64,000 bases of DNA from Takakia lepidozioides (GCA_030704615.1 CM060732.1:78535053-78599052), one strand, 5' to 3'; counted from the first letter of the stretch, positions 32,221-41,960 are shown. Numbers and translations: made by a program. Notes: a model not told the origin generated them from the sequence alone.

Positions 32221-33298
32221 CTAAGAAGAATGATTTAGATGGTCTGCATGTACCAGTATTGGAGCCGTTGTAAATGTCTGCTTCAGCCTTTCAAATGTCT
32301 GGTCAGCCTTCTCGTCCCATACAAATTTGTCCTTCCCTATGAGTCGTGTCAATGGTACAACAATTTTGGAGTAGTCATTGATGAAGATTCTATAGAAATT
32401 TGCAAAGCCCAGAAAACATTGTACATCTTGGACCGAAGTTGGTTTAATCCACTCGATGATGGTTTGTATTTTCTTCTGATCTATGAAGATGCATTTGTCG
32501 GAAATAATGTAGCTCATAAATTTGACCTCAGATTGATGGAAAACACATTTCTCCAACTTGGCATATAGTCCTCTTTCTCTTAATTTATCAAGAACAAAGC
32601 GTACATGGCGGCCATGTTCTTCTTCAATCTATGAAAATATCAAAATGTCGTCCAAATAGATGACTACAAAGTCATCTAGAAATTCTCGAAAGATGTCATT
32701 CATCATATGTTGGAAAATTGCTGGAACATTGGTAAGACCGAAAGGCATAACACTATATTCAAAATGTCCATACCTTGTTCGAAAATCTGTTTTCCATTCG
32801 TCTCCTTCTTTTATCCGTACAAGGTTATATGCTCCTCTCAAGTTGATTTTGGTGAAAATCTTCGCTCGTCCCAGCTGGTCGAGAAGCCTAGAAATCAGCG
32901 GCAACGGATAATGATTATTGATTGTGATTTTGTTGAGACCGCGATAATCGAGACACGTGCGTAATGATCTGTCCTTCTTTTTCACAAACAAGATAGGCGC
33001 CCCCGCGGGTGATTTTGAATGTCGGATGAAATGCTTCGACAAATTTTCATCAATGTAATGCAGCCAACTCCGTCTGGGATAAGTTATAGATTGGACCGAA
33101 TGGTGGTTGGGCTCCTTCTTGTAACTCAATTACACAGTCATAAGGTCGATGTTCTGGCAACATGTCTGCATGTTTCTTCTCGAATACATCTTTGAAATCT
33201 TGATATTGAGCGGGTAATGTTGAAGTACCTTTGTCTGTTGTGGTCTTGATCGGAGTCGCATAAAGTGCAAATGCCGCCTCCTTTTTGGTAGCTCTCAT
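32221..33298 (-). pseudogene. gypsy reverse transcriptase
   Basis: [56 protein letters not shown] and the catalytic YLDDILIFS are readable. A TAG follows the YLDD segment. Beyond it the frame continues EEEHGRHVRFVLDKLRERGL, FHQSEVKFMSYIIS, CFLGFANFYRIFI and [16 protein letters not shown]. Confidence 0.88.
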
Positions 33299-33325
33299 GA
33301 AAGCTCTAGCTCCAAGGAATAGGGG

Positions 33326-33910
33326 TTAAATATCTTTGATATTTCTACATTTTTGTCTTGCAAAAAATTTTCGCGATCGCCAGTCGATGTCGGGATTGTG
33401 AAGAACGAACCAGGGAAGTCTAAGGATCACATGATTCGTTGGAGACTGGATGACATTAAAAACAATATGTGATGCTTGATCTTTAAGCTTCACTTCAAGT
33501 GGTCGAGTTTCATTGTCCATGTTTCCTGATGCTAACGGTCGTCCATCGATGACTTCAACGGGGGCCGAGAGTTTCTTCTTTACGAGCGTTAAATTGTGTT
33601 GTTTCGCAAAGTTTTTGTCCATAAAACAATCTGAAGCTCCCGAGTCCAAAAATGCTTTTACAGCGATATCTCGATTTTGCATTCTGATTTTTATCGGAAC
33701 TGTGAAGTAAGGTGCAGGGTCTGGAGGTAGAAAGAGATTTTTTTTCGGTAAGGAATTTGTGGTGTCTAGCCGCATGGTCCCTATTGTGACTGGACATCTT
33801 CGTTTTTCGACCTCCTCGTATCGAACACTTGAGTTGTGCCCCGAGCTTTGAATCTTCTCTTGTTGGGGCAGTTTAATGCTATGTGATCTTCTTCTCCGCA
33901 ATAGAGGCAT
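33326..33910 (-). pseudogene. gypsy aspartic protease
   Basis: The active-site motif FLDSGASDCFMDKNFA follows VPIKIRMQNRDIAVKA. Downstream comes VILRLPWFVLHNPDIDW, the typical LG.PWL..HNP.IDW region. It would cleave the polyprotein. Confidence 0.85.
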
Positions 33911-34821
33911 AATTCATTCGAGCGTCGTCTTTGTTTTTCTTGTGGCGTCAATGGCTTGAATCGGACAACATCAATATGCATATGATCACTATTGAATGTA
34001 TGATGGATCGTTGTATTTGGTGTCGTAGTAGCAGTGGCATGATGCGTCGTCGACCATCCAGATCGCTTCTCTTGACGTCTTTCGAACAAACGATTATCGC
34101 ATGCAATGACTTGGGTGATGAATTCACTCAATGTGCTCACGTTTGGCATTGTCAGCAACAAATCTTTTACATCATCTTTTAGTCCACATCGAAACTGATT
34201 AATGAGGTTATTCTCATTCCAATCGAGGTCGCACGCAAGTTGTCGAAATTCGGCAGCATAAACGGAAGTACGACGTGCTCATTGTCGAAGATTTCGCATC
34301 TTTGTTTCTGCAATTTTCTCTCTATCATTCTCTCCAAACGTTGCAGTGAACTCGGACATGAATGCTTCAAAATTATATAGTAAATGCGATTTTTTTTCTA
34401 ATAGCGGTGCAAACCAAGATAGGGCAATGTCTGATAGAAGGGTGCCCACGAATCCCACTTGAATACCTTCATCGGGGTAGCGTTGTGGATGTAGTCGTAG
34501 GAACAGTCGTACTTGTTGAACAAAACCGCGAAATCTTGATCTCGTCCCATCAAATTTCTCGGGCATACTGATCCTTGGTTCTCTCGTAATCTGTTGAAGA
34601 GGAACCATTGCAGTATGAGCTGTTGCAGTAGGGACTCGTATGGTTAAAGATCCATTGTTCGACTCTTTTAACTCTGAAATTTGTTGTTGTAAATTGTGGA
34701 GAACATTGCCAAGATCTTGAGACTGATCAGCTTGCAATTGGGCGGTAGATGTACGAAGTTCTTGTATCTGGAGCTGAAGACTCTGCAATGTGGTGACAAT
34801 TTCCGCAAATGTGCCTTCCAT
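33781..34821 (-). pseudogene. gypsy gag with CCHC zinc knuckle
   Basis: Starts at ATG 34821, only 38 bp from the 5' LTR. A coiled-coil-like N-terminus (LQSLQLQIQELRTSTAQLQ) is followed by the capsid region (FDGTRSRFRGFVQQVRLFLR, SWFAPLL, FEAFMSEFTATF). A TGA after MRNLRQ interrupts the frame. Further down CLYCGEEDHIALNCPNKR is a CX2CX4HX4C RNA-binding knuckle. Confidence 0.85.
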
Positions 34822-34859
34822 CTTAACTAACTAAATAACAAACTTTAGTCTCGTCAAAC

Positions 34860-35521
34860 TGTCAATGACGAGAACATGACTGAACACAAACAAGAGATAA
34901 AACTAGAGGTACAAGGCTAGACAAGAAGCCAAGGTCGGCGTGGCCGAATGCACGATGAGTAAATAGGAATCAAGACGATCTTTATAACAATGAACAAGAG
35001 TACAAGATATTGGAACACGACTTGAATACTGGAATGCTGGAAACTTGACTGGAGTACCAGATACTGGAAACTGGGCTAGAGTACTGGGAACTGGACTGGA
35101 GTACTGGGAACTGGACTGGAGTACTGGGAACTGGAAACAAGAGTAGCTTGAACTGGTGTTGGCAAGACTGAAGAGTGTCTAGTCTCGCCTCCTATATATA
35201 CTGGATACTAAGAAGCTTCCCCAAGAAGCTTCCCCTATGGAGGTTTCTTGCTGGAGAAGTTTCCAAGATTAAACAAAGGTTTCTTGATGGAGAAGCTTCC
35301 TTAAACAAAGGAGGTATCTTGATAGAGAAGTTTCCTCAAAATGAAGCTTCCTAAGTAGTTTCCCAAGTTACTCTTGGTAATTTGGTAAACTCCCGGTAAC
35401 TTGGTAAGTAATGGTAAATCATGGTAGATCATGATAAGTCATGGTAACTTCCGGTAACATGGTAACATGGTAACTTCTGGTATTTACTCCTGGTAAGTTC
35501 TTCCAGGCTATGTCCGTGACA
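34860..35521 (-). repeat. 5' LTR of the gypsy element
   Basis: 662 bp, starting TGTCAATGACGAG and ending GTCCGTGACA on the plus strand. It has one extra copy of the phrase GGAGTACTGGGAACTGGACT relative to the 3' LTR and one shorter ATGATAAGTC run. The leader just inside does not begin with TGG. Confidence 0.93.
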
Positions 35522-35526
35522 GTGCA
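35522..35526. repeat. target-site duplication GTGCA (right)
   Basis: Matches 29209-29213. Confidence 0.9.
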
Positions 35527-35700
35527 GACCCTGCAACCATCGCGTTCCATGACACCACATCTCCTTCAGCCATAGTGTTGAAAACTCCCTTTGCATCCTT
35601 AATGCACCCATATTTGGCATACATGTCACTAGGGCAGTATTCAGAATGACATCCGATACAATTCCAGCTTTGACAATGTCACCATGGACCTATTTCTGGC
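35527..35700 (-). pseudogene. PPR pseudogene, 5' half, separated by a retrotransposon
   Basis: Minus-strand reading: HGDIVKAGIVSDVILNTAL-like, MYAKYGCIKDAKGVFNTMAE and WNAMVAGSA, running into the retrotransposon at the duplicated GTGCA. The frame continues at 29213 with QQAERGMEALETYDQ. Confidence 0.65.
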
Positions 35701-35960
35701 TTTCTTGGATGAATCTGGACCCACTCTCTATCCCTGCTCCTTCAGCTATCCATGCCTATGCACAAATCATGCATACATCCTTGCCTTACTGCTAGCAGCT
35801 GACGATGACAGCCTAGATTTATTCTAGGAAACACCCAACTCAACTTATCACACTAGTTCCTATGCAATTGCATCTTCTACTCTCTGTAATCCAACTGGCA
35901 TTCACCTTTTTGCCTTGATTGTCCCACCGTTGACTGGGGTCAGAAAAGTAATCACTACAA
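35701..35960 (-). other. non-PPR spacer inside the PPR cluster
   Basis: This 260-bp stretch interrupts the PPR sequence. It ends at 35952-35966 with CACTACAACAGAACG, resembling the first ten bases of the CACTA-like MITEs, before PPR sequence resumes at GCTCCCAGACTTGCACACG. It might be an old insertion or an intron; neither is proven. Confidence 0.3.
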
Positions 35961-36126
35961 CAGAACGCTCCCAGACTTGCACACGCATTGCAAACACAAA
36001 CAAATGTGATGTGGTTGGGCTTTAACCCTTCGCGCAACATTTGCTCATAGGTCTCCAAAGCATTCCTACCAACCCATGCTTGGTAAATCCTGCCAACATT
36101 ATATTCCACGTGATCAAAAATCATTG
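35961..36126 (-). pseudogene. PPR fragment
   Basis: VGRNALETYEQMLREGLKPN is followed by HITFVCVCNACASLGAF, after which the PPR match stops. Nearly the same text occurs at 36.6, 37.2 and 37.5 kb. Confidence 0.6.
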
Positions 36127-36370
36127 AGGGATTCTGTTGAACATTTGGTGAGCATAGATGTACATCAGGGGAATGTTCAGAATGACATCTAGTACAATTC
36201 CAGCTTTGATAATGTCACCATGAACCTCTTTGACCATTCCCAGGGCTGCTAAGCTCGCATATGCATATTATAAACACAAATGAGCATGACCTGGTCTGAC
36301 TTCATCCCTTCCCACATCATTTGCTCTTAGGTTTCCAAAGCCTTAATCCCATACCCATGCTGCACATACC
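36127..36370 (-). pseudogene. heavily decayed PPR fragment
   Basis: KALET and EQMMWEGMKSDQ, KRFMVTLSKLEL and MLTKCSTESLND are readable only with several stops and frameshifts. It is a unit of the tandem PPR cluster in the same orientation. Confidence 0.5.
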
Positions 36371-37121
36371 TTGCAATCATGGCACTCCAAAACACCACAT
36401 CTCATTCAGCCATATTGTCGAACTCTCCCTTCGCATCAGGCTTGCTGCACCCACATTTGGCATACATGTCCACCAGGGCAGTGTTCATAATGACATTTGG
36501 TACAAATCCAGCTTTGATGATGTCACCATGGACCTCTTTCCCCTTTTCCAGAGCTCCCAAGCTTGCACACGCATTGCAAAACACAAACAAACGCGATGTG
36601 GTTGGGCTTCACCCCTTCGTGCAGCAGTTGCTCATAGGTCTCCAAAGCATTCCTACCACACCCATGCTTGGTAACTCCTGCCAACATTATATTCCACGTG
36701 ATCAAAGATCGTTGAGGCATTCTGTTGAACACTTGGTGAGCATCCATGATGCTCCCGCACTTAACATACATAGAGACAAGGGTGTCGAGTAGAAAAACAT
36801 TTGGCGTGCATCTACTTTGGATAATGTAAGTGTGCACCTGCTTTCCAGCGTCCAGACCTTCCATCTTGTTGCACTTAAGCAAGGGACAGACATATGTACC
36901 TCAATCTGCTGAAAATGCCTCATTGGTTTTAAGTCTGTAGAGCCTCTGTCAGTCTGCCTACCGCAAAGCATCTTCACATGCCTAGAAGTGCCAGAAGAGG
37001 CATTGTGGACTCCCTCTCTTGATCCTCTTTCAGAAGCTGTGGTCATAATTGAGGTGCTTGGTTTCATGAACTGTGCCGCTGCAGCCTTTAGTTGACCATC
37101 TACCATGTAGGTTTCTTGTAG
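36371..37121 (-). pseudogene. PPR pseudogene with an apparent N-terminus
   Basis: Starts at ATG about 37106 with MVDGQLKAAAAQFMKPS. A Ser/Arg-rich leader and LKPMRHFQQIEVHM follow. After a shift near 36885 it reads KMEGLDAGKQVHTYIIQS, LLDTLVSMYVKCGSIMDA, HQVFNRMPQRSLITWNIMLA and GRNALETYEQLLHEGVKPNH. A second shift near 36580 leads to CNACASLGALEKGKEVHGD and ALVDMYAKCGC. The motif order is P-L-S. At least two frameshifts prevent a full product. Confidence 0.65.
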
Positions 37122-37765
37122 CTATTGATCCATAGGGAATCACATCTGGTACAATTCCAGCTTTGGCGATGCAACCATGCACCTCTTTGCCCTTTTCCAG
37201 GGCTACTAGGCTTGCACACGCACTGCAAACGCACACAAACCTGATGTGGTCGGGCTTCACCCTTCCCCAATCATTTGCTCATAGGTCTCCAAAGCCTCCA
37301 TCTCGTGCCCCTACTGTGCATACCCTGCAAGCATGGCGTTCCACGACAACACATCTCGTTCAGCCAGAGTGTGGAAAACTCCCTTCGCATCCTGAATGCA
37401 CCCACATTTGACAAACATGTCCACCAGGGCAGTGTTCATGATGACATCTGGTACAATTCCAGCTTTGACGATGTCACCATGGACCTCTTTCCCCTTTCCC
37501 AGAGCTCCCAGGCTTGCACACACATTGCAAACACAAACAAATGTGATGTGGTTGGGCTTCTCCCCTTCGCACATCATTTGGTCATAGTTCTCAAAAGCCT
37601 CCATCCCACGCCGTAGCTGTGCATATCCTGCAATCATCGCACTCCACGACACCCACATCTTATTCAGCCATACTGTCAAACATTCCCTTCATACATGTCC
37701 ACGAGGGTATTGTTCAGAATGACATGTGGTACAATTGCAACTCTGACAACTACCTGCATGAGAGT
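37122..37765 (-). pseudogene. PPR fragment, most upstream unit of the cluster
   Basis: VSWSAMIAGYAQLRRGMEA, FENYDQMMCEGEKPNHITF, GALGKGKEVHGDIVKAG, ALVDMFVKCGCIQDAKGVF and ERDVLSWNAMLAGYAQ are followed by a stop. Another frame then gives MKPDHIRFVCVCSACASLVA and EKGKEVHGCIAKAGIVPDVI. It then runs into the leader of the next PPR copy. Confidence 0.65.
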
Positions 37766-37773
37766 AGTTATAA

Positions 37774-37793
37774 ACTACCTCCATGGAGGTAGT
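37774..37793. repeat. 20-bp perfect palindrome
   Basis: ACTACCTCCATGGAGGTAGT is its own reverse complement. It lies exactly between the PPR cluster and the end of the unassigned open frame at 37775-39083. Confidence 0.85.
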
Positions 37794-39083
37794 AATGTCC
37801 GGAGACCAGACATAGTAGAGCTGCGGCCATGGCCGGGCATGCGTGCTGCCCTGGAGCTTGAACCAGGATTGCCAACCCTCTCGGCTTGGGCCCGGACCAG
37901 CCCACTTTGCAAAAGCCTGCGAGCTACCCTTTCGTTCTCCATCTCTCCCAAAACAGCATGAATATGTGATGTACCTGTCCCATGAAATGTGGCGGATGGT
38001 CCAAGAGGGAGCCCCCAGACGTGAGCATTCTCTTCTTGTTGCAACATCCTCGTCAATATTTCATCATCCCAAGGTTGATCGCCTCTTACTGCTTCAGACT
38101 CAGCCTGCTGCAGCTCTCGCGTCAGCCTCTCATCCCCCGCCACCTGAAGTGCAACACAATCAATATTGGTCCCGGGAGCACGGGCGCCCACAGACAAAGA
38201 CTCATTTGTTTGCATAGGAACCATACCCAGGTCCCTTCTCACAACCCTACCATCCAACCCCGACCTCGACCCAATGCGCCTGTGTGGGCGCCTCCGAACA
38301 ACTAAGAATCCAAGCCTTCTGCTAGCAGTTGACGGAAAGCTTCTACCTGGTTGCCCAATCCCTTCTCGCAATGGCAGATTGGAGGAAGCTTCAGGCTCCG
38401 CTGAACTATTGTTGTCGGGAGCACCCATGTTAAATGCCCGGCTTCTTCTCAGATCTGAAGGATCTACCTGCATTGCAATCTCATCTAACCTAAAGATCAT
38501 GTCCTCGTTGCCACGAAGAGAGCCTTCTCCCATGTCCTGAAGAGCCTCCCTGCCAAACCGAGAAAACCACTGAGGCCCTGCACGTTCACTGAGGCCATTT
38601 ATGGGTCCAGGCTCAGGGTTCTCTGAGAGTGAGATATGTGCTTGTGAGCTCCCGGCCCCTTTGCCCCCTGCAACATCACTGGCATCTGGAAAGAGAGACA
38701 ATCTCTCTACCTGAAACCGGCCATTTGGCAGCGACAAATCATTTGCAAGATCTATTAAATCAGATGATGCCTCTCCTCTCCCAAAGGCTAGCACAAGCTC
38801 TTCCGCACTCGTCCCTTGCAACAATGAAGAATTTGAACCTTCCCCAATTCCTTCAGAGTCGTCCCTACCATGTAGTGGCTCACCTAAATGAAGGTCAAAT
38901 AACTCAACGAAGTGCTCCTGCTCTCTCCTATCAATGCTGGTTTGTGTGGTTGGCGATGCCCGAGCAGGTTGGTTATTAGCGCCAAATCTACTCTGCGTTT
39001 CTTGTGGAACCACTGATACTCATGCTCCTCTGAATCCTTCGCAGCTCAGCATGATGTTCCTCAATCACATCCAAACCATCCAT
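37775..39083 (-). CDS. unassigned protein of about 430 residues, one likely frameshift
   Basis: A 412-codon frame (37775-39013) is by far the longest in the window outside known families. The only plausible ATG is at 39083 in another frame: MDGLDVIEEHHAELRRIQRS, then MSISGSTRNAE and a TAG. Dropping one T near 38990 joins it to SRFGANNQPARAS. The protein is Ser/Gly/Arg-rich, with acidic stretches (EHFVELFDLHLGEPLHGRDD). Near the end are two similar segments, RLTRELQQAESEAVRG and EILTRMLQQEENAHVWG, then RVARRLLQSG. No RING, kinase or other domain is seen. It ends at the palindrome by the PPR cluster: TGGAG|GTAGTT could be a donor site, so downstream exons may be missing. Not recognised. Confidence 0.5.
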
Positions 39084-39119
39084 CTTGTCCCTAGATCCAA
39101 GTGGCGGCACCCAGCCGTG

Positions 39120-39780
39120 GTGTTCAGCGATGAGAGGGCAAAATAGACTGAAACAAGTTGAAGAAAAGGTGCCCTCACCAATTTAGGGCCTATTCTGATT
39201 AGAGGAGAAAACAGGAAACAGGGTGAAATGTGTTGAAGAAGGTGCCTTGAGTAGCAGTGCCTGATTTTATCAATTGTGCCGCTGCGATTTCCACAGCTGA
39301 ACTGGCAGAGATTGAAACGCGGCCTGCTAAGACCAAGCTGACTCTCCCAAGAACCTTGTAAATACCAAATCATAACAAGAGCCAAGAGCCCACATTTGCA
39401 GGATGGACTAACTTAGAACTTTACATGGTACATTAAGAAAAAGCCACACCTTGTGATTGCGGTTGTCCCACCATCGTGAAGAAATTCAGGGCCGAGTTTG
39501 ATGAGAGGTCAAAACAGGCTGAAATAGGTCGAAGAAGAAGGTGCCCTCACCACATTGTCCTCGACCTTGTGTCATGACCCATGGAGGATTTGACTGACCA
39601 TTGCTTGTGTCTAGTCAGGTAATGTCGTATTGGTCTGTGAGAACCACCACGGTGCAGCTGAGCGGGCGTCGATTGAAACACGGACTGCTAAGACCAAGCT
39701 GTCTCTCCCAATAACCTTGTAAACATCAGGAAGAATACCAAATCATGGTACTAACAGGAGCCAAGAGCCCATTGCGGTTG
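39120..39780. repeat. two diverged direct copies of a segment of roughly 270 bp
   Basis: Copy 1 (about 39136-39395) and copy 2 (about 39490-39775) share landmarks in order. These are TTGAAGAAAAGGTGCCCTCAC-like sequence, then GATTGAAACGCGGCCTGCTA/GATTGAAACACGGACTGCTA, TAAGACCAAGCTG, CTCTCCCAA, AACCTTGTAAA and AGCCAAGAGCCCA. Copy 1 also carries GCAGTGCCTGATTTTATCAA, which recurs in the small insert at 5103. Confidence 0.55.
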
Positions 39781-39789
39781 CGGTGCAGG

Positions 39790-39885
39790 TTGCGCTTCGC
39801 CCCTTCCTGCATCAGTAGCTCAAGAATAGGTCTGCAAAGCCTCCATCCCAAGCCCCTATCCTGCGATCATCGCGTTCCATGACCC
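39790..39885 (-). pseudogene. short PPR fragment
   Basis: The minus strand reads WNAMIAG-like sequence, GLGMEALQTYS and a decayed LLMQEGAKRN. It matches the S-to-P junction of the PPR units at 35-37 kb. It ends abruptly near 39885. Confidence 0.45.
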
Positions 39886-40016
39886 AACACAACAGCTCGA
39901 TACTAAGAAACCGCGCAGGAGAAAAAGAAAAAGAAAACTAAGTCCCAACTCTCTCATGCGCAACCCTATAAGCAATTTTTTTAAACTTTTTTTTAACCTT
40001 TTGGCCACCAGGCTTG

Positions 40017-40280
40017 CACTAGAAGTCATTCGGGTGACTTTTTGGTGGTGAGCTCGCACGGGTCAACCATCATTGACCAACCATCCCTCTAGTGCGGAGC
40101 CATACAGTCATCACGACGTCTACCAAAGTAATCACCCATAGGACGACATAGTCACGTAGTCATTTCAACGACTACGTGAAGCCCCATGTGGTCCAAAAAT
40201 ACAGGGAAGTCATGGTCAAAGTCAGAAAAACCATGACCACCATGGCTCGGCAGTCAGATATACCACGATCTGTTGTAGTG
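40017..40280. mobile_element. CACTA-like MITE 2 (264 bp)
   Basis: Its right end, read as reverse complement, starts CACTACAACAGATCGTGGTA, matching MITE 1 with two changes in 20 bases. The left end starts CACTAGAAGTCAT, which resembles the other end of MITE 1 (CACTAAGTCATG in reverse complement). The interior is dense in AGTCA/TGACT motifs, for example GTAGTCATTTCAACGACTAC. The flanking triplets (TTG, TGT) do not match, so the duplication has decayed or the left end is misplaced. It abuts a transposase pseudogene on its right. Confidence 0.5.
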
Positions 40281-41285
40281 TGTCTTGCAAGGGAACAGCC
40301 TGCCTCCTCCAGCATTGCAATCTCCTGACTTGTGAGATGTGTTCCCACCTTGACGGGCCAAACGGTTGGAAGAACTGGCTTCTAGCTGGCTTCATCACCA
40401 CGGAAGGTCGCACAGTTCTATGCACACATCTACCACAATCGTCTGCGTAGAACCAAAACTTGTGGTTCTTGGCTTCTGGTTGGCCGTATGAACGCATCAA
40501 ACCCGTGAAAGTCGGAGCAGGATCCAGGCACCGCCTCTGGATATAGATGAAGTGCATTTTTTGAAATTAGTTGTTCTGATTGCTGTACATTTCACACGAG
40601 ACCATGCACTTGTGCGTTCTATGTGTCAAACGCGGTCGTGGCATGCAGACTCGAGCACATCAGGGAGGAAGTTTCTCTCTTGCACCATTTCAGTGGTAGT
40701 GTTTGATGCTGGAGTCTGCCGTCGTGACGGAGGTCCTTCCAGAATGGAGGTTCCGGACATGGATATGTCATGCAAGGGAACACGAGGCTTCGAGAAGTTA
40801 TCACGGTCTGCCTTGTGCGAATCGGAATCCGAACAAGGTGGGGTGTTCAATTTCCTCTTATAGGAGCCGAATCTCTCTTCCCATTCCAGATGTGGAACTC
40901 TAGACACAAGTGGTGTTCCCTGGGCATACATGCTCACCGCCCGTGCTATCTTGCTTGGATCCCCAGATCTGCTTGCAGCACGCAACATCAACTCCAGTTT
41001 GTCCGGACCCTTGCCACCAACCCCACCTCGCAAGAAATCACGGTATATGGTTTGTTGTTGCAAGGCACGTATCAGATCATCTGTTGTTGCCACGTACAAA
41101 TTCCGACCTCGTTTCACAGACTGTTGCAACCATGCATTGTGCACAGTCTCTGCCAAATTGCAAGATGACATGTTCGCCTTTTCCTCAATGGACATGTTCT
41201 GCAAAGTGGAAAACCACATTTCAGAACAACGGACATGGAACAACATAACAAAAGCAAGCAGAGCAAAATTTGGAAAGTGATGCAG
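40281..41285 (-). pseudogene. C-terminal part of a MULE/SWIM-type transposase
   Basis: Minus-strand reading: SSCNLAETVHNAWLQQS, then NLYVATTDDLIRALQQQ and FLRGGVGGKGPDKLELMLR. A Ser-rich linker follows, then FYADDCGRCVHRTVRP. After a frameshift comes PTVWPVKVGTHLTSQEIAML and EEAGCSLARH. From memory this order fits the C-terminal half of transposase-like proteins common in non-seed plants. The 5' end is cut at about 41285 by a gypsy fragment and the 3' end at 40280 by MITE 2, so it is a truncated remnant. Confidence 0.5.
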
Positions 41286-41960
41286 AACAAGGTATGGCTC
41301 ATACGAATTTTTGGTGATACCTTTTGGGCTCACCAACACACCAGCAATTTTTAGCACCTTGATGAACTGCCTCTTTCAAGAGTGGTTGGATGACTTTGTG
41401 ATCGTGTACATCGACGACATCTTGGTGTACTCGAAAACAAAGGAAGAGCACTTGGAGCACCTCAAAAAGGTGTTCTTAAAATTGCGGGAAGGGAAGCTGT
41501 ATGCCAAAGCTTCAAAGTGCGAATTCGGGGTCACAAAAGTAGAGTTCTTAGGGCATGTGATTACATAGGATGGGATCAAAATGGATGACAGAAAGGTGAG
41601 GGCGATCTTGGACTGGGAACCTCCGACTTCGGTCCCGAGAGTGCGATCCTTCCTAGGACTCGCCTCCTATTATCAAAAGTATATGAGAAATTTCGCCAAG
41701 ATCGCGGGGCCGCTGTTAGACCTTCTGTGTAAGTCCAAGGTATGGGTATGGAACACCTTTTGTGGCCAAGCTTTTGCCGAGTTGAAGGAGCGGATGGCAG
41801 AAGCTCAAGTCTTGAAAATCCTGGAGTTCGACCGTCCATTTGAGATTCTACAGATGCGTCGGACTTCGCAATTGGGGGTGTATTCATGCAGGATGAACGT
41901 CTAGTGGCTTACGAAAGTAAGAAACTGAATGAAGTGGAGCGACGGTGCCCCTCCGACCTG
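41286..41960 (+). pseudogene. gypsy reverse transcriptase/RNase H fragment
   Basis: Reads [20 protein letters not shown] and the catalytic [10 protein letters not shown]. Then come [20 protein letters not shown] and FLGHVIT followed by TAG. DGIKMDDRKVRAILDW, FLGLASYYQKYMRNFAK and AFAELKERMAEAQVL follow. A frameshift leads to the RNase H start TDASDFAIGGVFMQDERLVA. The match fades after KLNEVERR. No LTRs are adjacent. This is a different lineage from the 29.2-35.5 kb element. Confidence 0.85.

Larger units (their letters stand above)
29214..35521 (-). mobile_element. Ty3/gypsy chromovirus-type LTR retrotransposon, ORFs broken
   Basis: 6.3-kb element on the minus strand with two LTRs (about 652 and 662 bp), a 5-bp target duplication GTGCA and the order gag, protease, reverse transcriptase, RNase H, integrase, chromodomain. 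This order and the chromodomain identify the chromovirus branch of Ty3/gypsy. The LTRs look about 98-99% identical apart from one tandem-unit difference and a short indel, so the insertion is recent. Yet the coding part has several stops: RQ*ARR in gag, IFS*IEE and FEE*RHL in the polymerase, ALS*RSY after RNase H, AA*HFG in the integrase zinc finger. It therefore needed proteins from another copy. It sits in a PPR reading frame. Confidence 0.92.

Noticed and set aside
35952-35966. CACTACAACAGAACG as the end of a third CACTA-like MITE
   Set aside because: Only about ten bases match, and neither a second end nor a target duplication was found.
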